Assembly (NCBI GenBank): GCA_003132605.1
Contig: PKYJ01000061.1
Coordinates: 7,694 to 14,156 of the forward strand
Direction of reading: 5' to 3'
DNA from: Peptococcaceae bacterium
GTDB taxonomy: Bacteria > Bacillota > DSM-12270 > Thermacetogeniales > Thermacetogeniaceae
Length of the DNA: 6,463 nt
Positions 1-6,182 of this stretch are shown piece by piece. Under the pieces are notes generated by a model that worked only from the letters and a program-made list of their open reading frames with translations, ran no database searches and was not told where the DNA came from. The first letter of the stretch is position 1. Each line of letters begins with the position of its first letter. Made by a program: the position numbers and the translations under genes.

Positions 1-1641
1 CGGCCTGGTCCGGTAGACGGCCAGCCAGGCCGGGTCCAGCTCGGGCGTGTCCCAGGTGATCCAGTGGGACAGGAAAATCGCCCGGATTGGAGCGAGAGCG
101 CCGAGCCGCGGCAGCAACTGCGGCGCCAGGGGGAGTTTACAGGCGTAGCGGTCGCCGTACCAGGCGAAGAATTGGCCGATGTCGGAGACCACCACCTGGT
201 TCCCGGCCAGGCTGCCCTGGATGTCCTGCAGGTGCTGCCCTCCCCACATGGACAGGGGATGCGGCCCCTCGGACGGGGGGTGGAAATTGGGATAGTTGGC
301 CCGCACGCCGGCAACGGTAAAAATGAGCAGGACGAGCAGGGTCACAGCCACAACAAGCGGAGATCCGCGCCCCATCACCTGCTGTAAGCCGGGCGCCTCC
401 GGCGGGCGCCGCAGCCGCCCCCAGATCCCCGCCGCCAGCCGGCCCAGTGCCCAGACGCCGCCCGCGGCGTAAAGCATGAACAGGGGAGCGAAGATGATAA
501 AGAGGCGGTCGATGTAGTGCAGCGGCAGCAGAACCACCAACTGCAGCAGGTAGCAGGCTGCCAGCAGCGGACGCACACCCCGCTGGGACGGGAACCACAG
601 GCCGAGAGGCAGCAGCAGCGACAGGAGGAACAGGATCATGACCCCCGGGGCGACACCGCTGAAAACCGGGGTGAAGAAACCATGCCGGTATTCAGCCCAG
701 GCGGCAGCCACCTTGGCAGCCATGTCGGGCAGGTGGCTGCGAATAAAGCCGGCCACGTCGATCCGCTCCGGCAGCATGTAGAGGCTGTACTGCGGGTAGG
801 TGGCGGTGAACATGGCCGGTTCGTATTTTTGCAGGGTGAAGAAAGGGCTGCCGGTGAGGACGTAGTTGTGGGCGAGCCAGGGTCCCGTCACCAGCAAGAT
901 ACCCAGGCCAAACAGCACGGCCGGTCTGATCAGGGCCTGTCCCACGCTTGCCCGGGCGCCGGCCGGTCCACTCCCCGGTATTGACCGGAACCGGCGCCAC
1001 CAGATGTAGACCAGGCCCGGGAGAAAAAAGAGGCCGGCATTATAGCGGGCCAGGTAAAACAGGCCGCCCGCCGCCCCGGCCAGCAGGGGCTGCCACCAGG
1101 CATCCGCTTGCGGTCCGGTGAGCAGGTAGAACCAGGCCAGCATCAGCAGCACCGACAGGGGTTCGGTAAGTCCCGAGTCGCTGAAGATCAGCAACTGGCT
1201 GCTGAAGATATACAATAATGTAGCTGCTATAGCCACCGGCAGGTTGAACCAGCGCCGTCCCAACAGGAATACCAGGCAGGCGCCCGCCCCAAAACAGGCG
1301 CCGCCGGCCAGGGCCGAGGCCTCGTCCTTGAAGCCGAATATTTTTTGAAACAAGGCCAGCAGGACCGGCCAGAGAGGCGCCCGCCACAGGTCCGGCTGGG
1401 GTACACCCAGATGGGCCAGGCCAAGCGGGGTCAGGTATTCAGAGAGCACCCCCCGCCCGAGAGCGATGTTCCGGGCCATGCTGGCGTAATCCCAGGCATC
1501 GTTGATAAACAGCCCGTGGAAGGTGGCCTTGTAGAAGATGTGCCAGTAGCCCAGGGCAAAGACCGCCACCAGCAGGAGCAGCAGCGCACCCGGCAGGACC
1601 CTGACCGGCCAATCGGACAAGTTTTCTTGCATCTTTCTCAT
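1..1641 (-). CDS. GT39/ArnT-like membrane glycosyltransferase (partial, runs off left edge)
   Basis: One uninterrupted frame of 547 codons reads from an ATG at 1641 to the window edge with no stop, so the C-terminus is missing. The protein is very hydrophobic, with roughly ten or more membrane segments up to about residue 445, then a soluble, probably extracytoplasmic domain of at least 100 residues. After the first membrane helix comes N47-D48-A-W-D51-Y-A, which fits the acidic first-loop motif of GT-C enzymes of the PMT/ArnT class; D48 and D51 are the candidate catalytic acids. A later TEPLSVLLML segment also fits this class. Such enzymes transfer a sugar from a polyprenyl-phosphate donor to an acceptor outside the membrane. 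The gene follows the SMR-like gene by 25 nt, in the same operon. The start is uncertain: GTG 1644, ATG 1641 and ATG 1632 are all in frame and none has a strong ribosome binding site. The acceptor and sugar cannot be read from sequence. Confidence 0.85.
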   Translation of the reverse strand, partial: MRKMQENLSDWPVRVLPGALLLLLVAVFALGYWHIFYKATFHGLFINDAWDYASMARNIALGRGVLSEYLTPLGLAHLGVPQPDLWRAPLWPVLLALFQKIFGFKDEASALAGGACFGAGACLVFLLGRRWFNLPVAIAATLLYIFSSQLLIFSDSGLTEPLSVLLMLAWFYLLTGPQADAWWQPLLAGAAGGLFYLARYNAGLFFLPGLVYIWWRRFRSIPGSGPAGARASVGQALIRPAVLFGLGILLVTGPWLAHNYVLTGSPFFTLQKYEPAMFTATYPQYSLYMLPERIDVAGFIRSHLPDMAAKVAAAWAEYRHGFFTPVFSGVAPGVMILFLLSLLLPLGLWFPSQRGVRPLLAACYLLQLVVLLPLHYIDRLFIIFAPLFMLYAAGGVWALGRLAAGIWGRLRRPPEAPGLQQVMGRGSPLVVAVTLLVLLIFTVAGVRANYPNFHPPSEGPHPLSMWGGQHLQDIQGSLAGNQVVVSDIGQFFAWYGDRYACKLPLAPQLLPRLGALAPIRAIFLSHWITWDTPELDPAWLAVYRTRP

Positions 1642-1666
1642 CACAATTGCTCACATTCTTATATGT

Positions 1667-2065
1667 TCAGCGGAGCAGCAGCCACATGCCCAGCACGATG
1701 CAGAGGGCGCCGCCGAACTGGCTCATGGTAACCGCCTCACGCAGGTACAGGGCGCTGAGCACGAACACCAGCAGAAAACCTCCCCCGGCCATCACCGGGT
1801 AGGCGGTGCTCAGGTTCAACCGGGAGAGCACGATGCTGTACCCCACCAGGGCCACGCCGAAACAGGCCACCCCGCCCCAGAGGACGGGGTTGGTGGCCAG
1901 GTGCTTCAGTGTCTCCCCCAGGTGGGCAATGTCCAGTTGGAACTGCTGCCCCCGCACCGCCAGCTTGATCACAAAATTGGCCAGGGCGTTCAGGAGCATA
2001 CACGCCGCCAGCAGCAGGTAGGCCGCCAGACCAGCGCCCTGAACCGCAGTTACCGGTTCCGCCAT
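1667..2065 (-). CDS. SMR/EamA-superfamily small membrane protein, ArnE/ArnF-like putative lipid-sugar flippase subunit
   Basis: A 132-residue protein with four predicted membrane helices (about 11-35, 60-80, 82-105 and 112-131), the size and layout of small multidrug resistance proteins. The second half contains L-N-L-S-T-A-Y-P-V-M followed by a Gly-rich helix and a final ALCIVLGMWLLL helix, which matches the AYP-type half of ArnE/ArnF and EamA proteins. The first helix has no membrane glutamate equivalent to Glu14 of EmrE; that region reads MLLNALANFVIKLA. This argues against proton-coupled drug export and fits the ArnE/F group, which moves undecaprenyl-phosphate-linked aminoarabinose across the membrane. 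The ATG at 2065 is well supported by AAGGAGG seven bases upstream, which overlaps the stop codon of the DUF362 gene. It lies directly before a GT39 glycosyltransferase, the classic partner of such flippases. Substrate is inferred from context only. Confidence 0.82.
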   Translation of the reverse strand: MAEPVTAVQGAGLAAYLLLAACMLLNALANFVIKLAVRGQQFQLDIAHLGETLKHLATNPVLWGGVACFGVALVGYSIVLSRLNLSTAYPVMAGGGFLLVFVLSALYLREAVTMSQFGGALCIVLGMWLLLR

Positions 2066-2072
2066 CGTGTCG

Positions 2073-2079
2073 CCTCCTT
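2073..2079 (-). promoter_or_regulatory. Ribosome binding site of the SMR-like gene, overlapping the DUF362 stop
   Basis: AAGGAGG on the minus strand, seven bases before the ATG at 2065. The TAA stop of the DUF362 gene (2078-2080) overlaps its first bases, so the two genes are probably translationally coupled. Confidence 0.85.
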
Positions 2080-3193
2080 AGCCCGGATTATCAATGAAGG
2101 CTTTGTCCCGATACTTGAGAAACAGCTCTCCCCACCCGGTCTCCATGAACTCCCGGATGCGGCGCTGCCCCACCGTGGGATACCAGATCCAGTCGTGATA
2201 GATGTTCGAGGCCAGCGGCGCCCAGGCCACCATTTTCGTGCGCAGCAGCAGGTGCTCCAGTGGCTGCAGGGGACCCCTGCGTAGCATCTGGTCGCCCCAG
2301 ATCACGAAACTGCGCTTCGCCTGGAAGCCGAAATTGACCCCCTCGATATCATCCCCGACCAGTTCGATTCCGCCCGGGTCGGCCACCCCCAGCCCCAGTT
2401 CCTGGCAGAGGCGCAGGTAGGGGATCTCCAGCGGGTCGAAGCCCATCAACCGGGCAGCCACGGCATCCAGGGCCACCGAGTCCGCTCCCGCCAGGATGAT
2501 GTTCTTGATCCTGGGCACCATCGTCCGCGGCCCCGCCCCATCGCCGGCCACCGTCCCGTCCATCACGGCAAAGATCCCCGTGTGGATCTCCTGTTGCAGG
2601 ACCATCAGGTCGGCCAGCACCTCGTGAATGTGCTTGTGGCAGTAATGCCGCACCTCCTGCAGCAGCCCGCCGAAGGAGTTCTTGATCGCCCCGGTGGTGG
2701 TGCTGTGGCCGTGCGTCTTCAGGGTGGGCAGGTGCAGCACCTGCCTGCCGATGAACAACTCCGGGATGTAGATCCCGTCCGGAAAGATCTTGTCCAGCAT
2801 CAGCAGCTTGCGCTTCGGACGGAAGAGCACCCACTTTACCTCCGGCAGGGGGGTGAAGGGCAGGCCGTAGCGGTCGAGCACCGGCAGCCAGGCGTTGTTG
2901 GCGGCTCCCTTGAGCGGGTTGGTGACCACCGTCTTGTTCTCTACCGGGATCAGCCGCTCCGGGGCAAAACCGGACTGCAGCAGGCCGCGCAGCACCCCGT
3001 CCAACTGCCAGGGCTCCGTGGAGCAGGCCGGGAAGTATTTCGTCCAGGAGAGGTTGAGCTTGATGACGGTTTCGCAGGCGGGGTCCAGTGCTGTGGCCAG
3101 CCCCGCCAGATCGAGCAACCTGGCGTAATCATCCAGCACGGTTGACGGGCTGGTATACAAGACGGCAATCCTGGATCTTTTATTTTGTGCCAC
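2078..3193 (-). CDS. DUF362 domain protein without Fe-S cluster motif
   Basis: A 371-residue, apparently soluble protein with the DUF362 (PF04015) pattern along its length. It has an N-terminal KLNLSW strand; a LPTLKTHGH...TGAIKNSFGGLL block at about 155-178 that matches the family's K-T-H...G-A-x-K-N-x-x-G core; a MDGTVAGDGAGP segment at about 211-222; and GADSVALDAVAARLMGF at about 236-252. Many DUF362 proteins carry a CxxCxxC ferredoxin domain; none is present here, and the few cysteines are scattered. The biochemical role of this group is not settled. The GTG at 3193 is chosen because GGGGGAG lies five bases upstream; an in-frame ATG at 3223 would add ten residues but has only a distant AGG. 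It sits 50 nt behind the UbiA-type gene and 12 nt before the SMR-like gene, so a step in a lipid-linked sugar pathway is plausible but inferred. Confidence 0.85.
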   Translation of the reverse strand: MAQNKRSRIAVLYTSPSTVLDDYARLLDLAGLATALDPACETVIKLNLSWTKYFPACSTEPWQLDGVLRGLLQSGFAPERLIPVENKTVVTNPLKGAANNAWLPVLDRYGLPFTPLPEVKWVLFRPKRKLLMLDKIFPDGIYIPELFIGRQVLHLPTLKTHGHSTTTGAIKNSFGGLLQEVRHYCHKHIHEVLADLMVLQQEIHTGIFAVMDGTVAGDGAGPRTMVPRIKNIILAGADSVALDAVAARLMGFDPLEIPYLRLCQELGLGVADPGGIELVGDDIEGVNFGFQAKRSFVIWGDQMLRRGPLQPLEHLLLRTKMVAWAPLASNIYHDWIWYPTVGQRRIREFMETGWGELFLKYRDKAFIDNPG

Positions 3194-3198
3194 GCAAT

Positions 3199-3205
3199 CT
3201 CCCCC
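3199..3205 (-). promoter_or_regulatory. Ribosome binding site that decides the DUF362 start (GTG 3193)
   Basis: GGGGGAG on the minus strand, five bases before GTG 3193. The upstream in-frame ATG at 3223 lacks a comparable site, so translation most likely starts at the GTG. Confidence 0.7.
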
Positions 3206-3243
3206 ATCTGGTGCTTGGATCATTTACCAGACGACTACCTCTA

Positions 3244-4149
3244 TTATAACAGTTGCATCGGCAGCGGTGATAGCGCCAGCACCGGCTGCCCCGGAACTGC
3301 CCCCAGGTAGAGGATGATCGCGCAGGCGATGATCCACAACACCACTGCCGCCAGCAGCGGGCGGTCGCGCAGCAGCACATCCTCCGGGGCGCCGCCGGAC
3401 TGCTGCTGGTAGATAACAAACAGGTAGCGGAACAATCCATAGAGCACGAAGGGAATGGTGTAGATCAGGTTCCGGTTGGTGGGCGCCAGGAAGGTATATA
3501 AGGAATAGGAAATGATGGTGGCGGAGGTGGCGATGCCCACCATCTGGTCGATAAAGGCGAAGGAGTATGATGACAGGGCCGAGCGGTGTTCGGCGGCGTT
3601 GTCGTTCAGCAGGTACAACTCGTGGCGGCGCTTCCCCAAGGCGATGAACAGAGAGAGAAAGACCGTGCACAGCAACAGCCAGGGCGACAGGTAGACTCCT
3701 GTGGCCGCCGCTCCGGCCACCACTCTCAGGATAAAACCGGCGGCGATGGTGAAGACGTCCAGGATCACCTGCTGCTTGAGCCAGAGGGAGTAGAGCACCA
3801 TGATCGAGATGTAAACCAGGACTACCAAACCCAGCGGCCAGGTCACCAGAAAGCTGCCAATCAGGCCCGCCGCCAGCAGCGCCAGGGCCAGGCAGAGGGC
3901 GCTGCCCACCTGGATCCTTCCGGAGGCGATGGGGCGGTGGCGCTTGACCGGATGGTTCCGGTCGTGCTCCACGTCGAGGATGTCGTTGATGATGTAGATA
4001 CCGCTGCTGGATAGGCTAAAGCAGACAAAGGCGGCCGCGGTCAGCCCCAGCAGGGGTAGTTGAAAGACGTCGCGGGCAAAGATCAGGGCCGCAAAGACGA
4101 ACAGGTTCTTGATCCACTGCTTCGGACGGAGCAACTGCAGGTAGTCCAA
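3244..4149 (-). CDS. UbiA-superfamily decaprenyl-phosphate phosphoribosyltransferase-like enzyme
   Basis: A 301-residue integral membrane protein that begins DYLQLLRPKQWIKNLFVFA, the usual start of the decaprenyl-phosphate phosphoribosyltransferase (DPPR synthase, Rv3806c-like) branch of UbiA. The first Asp-rich motif is N55-D56-x-x-D59-x-x-x-D63-R-x-H-P, followed by RPIASG at 72-77. D131 starts the second conserved block (DVFTIAAGFILRVVAGA), followed by GKRRHEL at 172-178 and a C-terminal GGAPEDVLLRDRPL segment. The family transfers 5-phosphoribose from PRPP to a C50-type polyprenyl phosphate at the inner membrane face. The start is a TTG at 4149, with GGGAGG eight bases upstream. An upstream TTG at 4248 in the same frame would run through a terminator-like hairpin and the predicted transcription start, so it is rejected. 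First gene of a four-gene operon. The polyprenyl length and the exact sugar acceptor are not visible in sequence. Confidence 0.88.
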   Translation of the reverse strand: MDYLQLLRPKQWIKNLFVFAALIFARDVFQLPLLGLTAAAFVCFSLSSSGIYIINDILDVEHDRNHPVKRHRPIASGRIQVGSALCLALALLAAGLIGSFLVTWPLGLVVLVYISIMVLYSLWLKQQVILDVFTIAAGFILRVVAGAAATGVYLSPWLLLCTVFLSLFIALGKRRHELYLLNDNAAEHRSALSSYSFAFIDQMVGIATSATIISYSLYTFLAPTNRNLIYTIPFVLYGLFRYLFVIYQQQSGGAPEDVLLRDRPLLAAVVLWIIACAIILYLGAVPGQPVLALSPLPMQLL

Positions 4150-4157
4150 CGCCGATG

Positions 4158-4163
4158 CCTCCC
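4158..4163 (-). promoter_or_regulatory. Ribosome binding site supporting TTG 4149 for the UbiA-type gene
   Basis: GGGAGG on the minus strand, eight bases before TTG 4149. It puts the N-terminus exactly at the conserved DYLxLLRPKQW start of the family. Confidence 0.75.
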
Positions 4164-4223
4164 ACGCCTGGCTAAATACACAGACTCTAAGCTGTTCGAC
4201 ACTCTGACCGGCTTTCCTGCTAT

Positions 4224-4244
4224 AAAAAAGGCGCCAGACGGCGC
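4224..4244 (-). terminator. Short hairpin with T6 run, probable intrinsic terminator behind the MarR gene
   Basis: On the minus strand GCGCC-GTCT-GGCGC forms a perfect 5-bp stem with a four-base loop, followed by C and TTTTTT. It lies 86 nt downstream of the MarR stop. The stem is short but fully GC. It overlaps the predicted start of the next transcript, so it may instead, or also, form the 5' end of the operon mRNA. Confidence 0.55.
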
Positions 4245-4248
4245 GCAA

Positions 4249-4277
4249 ATCATAACATTTATCGAACCCTGATGCAA
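4249..4277 (-). promoter_or_regulatory. Candidate sigma-A-type promoter of the UbiA-DUF362-SMR-GT39 operon
   Basis: Minus strand: TTGCAT (4272-4277), a 17-base spacer, then TATGAT (4249-4254). The -10 box matches consensus at five of six positions; the -35 box at three. Transcription would start near 4242, leaving a leader of about 93 nt before TTG 4149. It is the only good promoter seen between the MarR and UbiA-type genes. Confidence 0.5.
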
Positions 4278-4329
4278 GAGTTCAATCCTTTTCCTGCTGA
4301 CTTCCAACTTTCAGGTTGAAGCTCCCGTT

Positions 4330-4812
4330 TCAAGCGCCGTGGTCGGGCGCCTGCTCCGCGGCGGCCTTCACCTTGGACATGATCCGGTACAGGTCGGACC
4401 GGTCCTGCTCCGACAGCAGGTCGAAGTAGCGGTGCCGTGCCCGGTCTCTGACTTCCAGGAAGGCGCCCACAGCCTCCCGCCCGGCGGGGGTCAGGTCCAG
4501 CCAGACCACCCTGCGGTCGGCCAGGTCCCGGGAGCGCCGCAGGATGCCGATCCGGCTCATGCGGTCGGCGCTGGCGGTCACCGCGCTCAAGCTTACGCCA
4601 AACTCCCTGGCCACGTCGGTGACGGTCATCCGGCCACCTCGCCGGCACAGGATGATGGCGACGGCCATCTGCTGAGGAGTGGTCTTGAGCGGCAGGCGCT
4701 GCAGCAACTCCCGGTGCAGGTCCTGCATCATCCTGCTGCTGAGACTCTCCGTCAATTCAAAGATGGCGTCCAGGCTGACACCGGTTTCAGGCCCTATCTC
4801 ACCGTCTCCCAC
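4330..4812 (-). CDS. MarR-family winged-helix transcriptional regulator
   Basis: A 160-residue protein with the MarR architecture: an N-terminal dimerisation helix (about 12-40), a winged helix-turn-helix at about 45-115, and C-terminal dimerisation helices. The HTH segment reads MTVTDVAREFGVSLSAVTAS (62-81), with the recognition helix beginning near S74. The wing contains D99-R100-R101 and the LTPAGRE sequence (107-113) that is typical of the family. Such proteins bind short inverted repeats as dimers, usually repress, and often release DNA on binding a small aromatic ligand. The GTG start at 4812 is preceded by GGGGGTG at a seven-base spacing. It follows the TolC-like gene by 130 nt on the same strand, so it may regulate that gene and itself. 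The ligand is unknown. Confidence 0.9.
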   Translation of the reverse strand: MGDGEIGPETGVSLDAIFELTESLSSRMMQDLHRELLQRLPLKTTPQQMAVAIILCRRGGRMTVTDVAREFGVSLSAVTASADRMSRIGILRRSRDLADRRVVWLDLTPAGREAVGAFLEVRDRARHRYFDLLSEQDRSDLYRIMSKVKAAAEQAPDHGA

Positions 4813-4819
4813 AGATAAA

Positions 4820-4826
4820 CACCCCC
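4820..4826 (-). promoter_or_regulatory. Ribosome binding site supporting GTG 4812 for the MarR gene
   Basis: GGGGGTG on the minus strand, seven bases before the GTG at 4812. No other in-frame start nearby has a comparable site. Confidence 0.55.
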
Positions 4827-4839
4827 GGTATTAACCACA

Positions 4840-4879
4840 GGCGCCCCCCCTGTCACCGCCAGGCAACCGGTGGGGCGCC
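4840..4879. repeat. GC-rich inverted repeat between the TolC-like and MarR genes
   Basis: GGCGCCCC at 4840-4847 is repeated in inverse as GGGGCGCC at 4872-4879. Inside it lies a second arm pair, CACCG (4854-4858) and CGGTG (4868-4872). In RNA this would form a strong stem with a one-sided bulge. There is no T-run on the minus strand behind it, so it is not a normal intrinsic terminator. It could be an operator, an mRNA processing or stability element, or a partial attenuator between the two genes. Confidence 0.5.
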
Positions 4880-4893
4880 AACAAGCCTTTGTT
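4880..4893. promoter_or_regulatory. Small palindrome, possible MarR operator
   Basis: AACAA-GCCT-TTGTT is a perfect 5+5 inverted repeat lying directly next to the GC-rich hairpin and about 70 bases upstream of the MarR gene. MarR proteins bind palindromes of roughly this size, often beside their own gene. Chance occurrence cannot be excluded. Confidence 0.25.
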
Positions 4894-4941
4894 TCTCAGG
4901 CCGATCCTGCGAACTCAAACCCGCTGCTGGCCGGAGCCACC

Positions 4942-6069
4942 CTAAACGCCTGCGGCCCAGGGGGTCTCAAAGGCCATCACATCCAGTTGGTGCGAAATGG
5001 TGTTCTTCAGCAGGGCCAACTGGGCACTGTTCAGGCTTGACTGGGCTGTTTGCACATCGATCTTGGTGTCCATGCCAACGTCATATTTCACCTGTATCAT
5101 CTTGAGATTGTCCTGTGCCGTGGTCAGGGCCTGCTGCAGGCTGTCCTGGCTGGACTCGAGGTTTTGAATGCTGTAATACATATTGCGCTCCCCCTGGGAC
5201 ACGCTGTTCTGCTCAGTAACAAGATTTTGCTGGGCTGCTCCAAGCGTATCTGCACTGGACTTGTTTGCCGCGGGATCCTGGCTGACGACAGTCAGAGCCT
5301 CCTGCTGCTCGGTCACGGTGTTCTGAGCACTTGAAATATTAACGTCCGAAGCCAGCACCCGGGACACCTCGGCATCCAAGCTGCCTATCACCAGGGGGGC
5401 GAACGACGGCTGATCCGTGAGCACCGGGCGGTCGCCCGTCGCCAGGCCGACCAACTGGTTGAACTTCTGGTAGTCGGTGCCAAGGTTGGTCTTTGCGGCG
5501 TCCAGGCTGTTCTGGGCTGCGGCGTAACTCTGAGTCTCCTGGACCACGTCATACTGGCTGGCGCCACCGACCTGGTATTCCAGGTTCGTAATGCGCTGCT
5601 GCAGGTCTGCTAGGTTGAAGGACTGCTGCGCCGCATCCAGGGCCGCCTCGTCCTGCAGGATGGTGTAGTAAGCCGAGTAGACCTGGTAGGTCACCGTATC
5701 CTGGCCGGCCTGTAAGGCCTTCTTGGCCTGCTGCAAGCTCAAGTTGGCCGCTACCAGGGCATTGAAGGCGCCCTCAGTCGCTGCCGAGGTGTTGCCGGAC
5801 GGTGTAAACGCCAGGCTCGACAATCCCGTGATCGGCTCGGTTTGCTGGATCATCTTGTTCTTGGCCTGGTCAATGCTGTAGGACGACGATATTAAAGAAG
5901 AGCTGGTGGCCATGGCCATGTCCAGCGCCTGCTGAACCGTAAGTTGCTGCTGGGTGCCGGTTGCAGCCCCGGAACTCGTATCAGCGAGCGCGGCGCCGGC
6001 CCCCCACACCATCAGCAAACCAGACAACAACAATACCACCACTAGCCTTACCCCTGACTGCTTGCGCAT
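4942..6069 (-). CDS. Secreted TolC-family (outer membrane efflux protein-like) protein, short form
   Basis: A 375-residue protein with a Sec signal peptide: positive start MRKQ, hydrophobic core 9-28, and a likely cut after ALA at 29. There is no lipobox. The mature part is Ala/Gln/Ser-rich and almost wholly helical, with two OEP-type (PF02321) repeats. Repeat one starts at LTVQQALDMA (43) and includes the TolC-like run from VYSAYYTILQDEAALDAA through LEYQVGGASQYDVVQETQ; repeat two contains VKYDVGMDTKIDVQTAQSSLNSAQ near the C-terminus. Classical TolC proteins are about 430-490 residues; this one is shorter and shows no clear beta-barrel strands in repeat two. TolC proteins form trans-envelope exit ducts for efflux pumps or type I secretion. 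The ATG at 6069 is chosen because GGGAGGG lies six bases upstream and the signal peptide begins there; an in-frame ATG at 6141 would put 24 polar residues before it. The MarR gene follows. Confidence 0.83.
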   Translation of the reverse strand: MRKQSGVRLVVVLLLSGLLMVWGAGAALADTSSGAATGTQQQLTVQQALDMAMATSSSLISSSYSIDQAKNKMIQQTEPITGLSSLAFTPSGNTSAATEGAFNALVAANLSLQQAKKALQAGQDTVTYQVYSAYYTILQDEAALDAAQQSFNLADLQQRITNLEYQVGGASQYDVVQETQSYAAAQNSLDAAKTNLGTDYQKFNQLVGLATGDRPVLTDQPSFAPLVIGSLDAEVSRVLASDVNISSAQNTVTEQQEALTVVSQDPAANKSSADTLGAAQQNLVTEQNSVSQGERNMYYSIQNLESSQDSLQQALTTAQDNLKMIQVKYDVGMDTKIDVQTAQSSLNSAQLALLKNTISHQLDVMAFETPWAAGV

Positions 6070-6075
6070 ACAGAT

Positions 6076-6082
6076 CCCTCCC
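6076..6082 (-). promoter_or_regulatory. Ribosome binding site that decides the TolC-like start (ATG 6069)
   Basis: GGGAGGG on the minus strand, six bases before ATG 6069. It places the start right at the signal peptide. Confidence 0.8.
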
Positions 6083-6182
6083 ATACTGCTTGATGCGATG
6101 ATGTCAATCCTTCTTATCACTAATTTTACTGTACTTCCCACCAGATAACATTAAAATACAATAAGTTTTACCTGAAATTTCC

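Noticed and set aside
64..1000. Several open frames on both strands at 64-1000, such as plus-strand 517-984
   Set aside because: They are shadows of the GC-rich glycosyltransferase gene, which is continuously open on the minus strand from 1641 to the window edge, and their Arg/Gly/Gln-rich translations match no family.
2582..3145. Plus-strand open frame of 187 codons opposite the DUF362 gene
   Set aside because: Antisense to a clear family member; the product has the low-complexity composition of a shadow frame and no supporting ribosome binding site or promoter.
3244..4248. Longer reading of the UbiA-type gene from a TTG at 4248, adding 33 residues
   Set aside because: The extra residues match nothing in the family, run through a terminator-like hairpin and the predicted transcription start, and lack a ribosome binding site. 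TTG 4149 has a good site and gives the family's normal N-terminus.
4301..4321. Hairpin CTTCAAC/GTTGGAAG just behind the MarR stop
   Set aside because: The stem has a bulge and there is no T-run behind it, so it is not a convincing terminator; the GC hairpin with T6 further on is better.
4827..4856. GTGACA-17 bases-TAATAC, a possible private promoter of the MarR gene
   Set aside because: The -10 box is weak, and the start would fall at or beyond the ribosome binding site, giving a leader too short to use it.
6087..6108. TTGACA followed 16 bases later by TATGGG, a promoter-like pair just before the TolC-like gene
   Set aside because: The -10 match is poor, and transcription would start on or after the ribosome binding site.
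4942..6141. TolC-like gene starting at ATG 6141
   Set aside because: This puts 24 mostly polar residues before a perfect signal peptide. ATG 6069 has GGGAGGG at the right distance.
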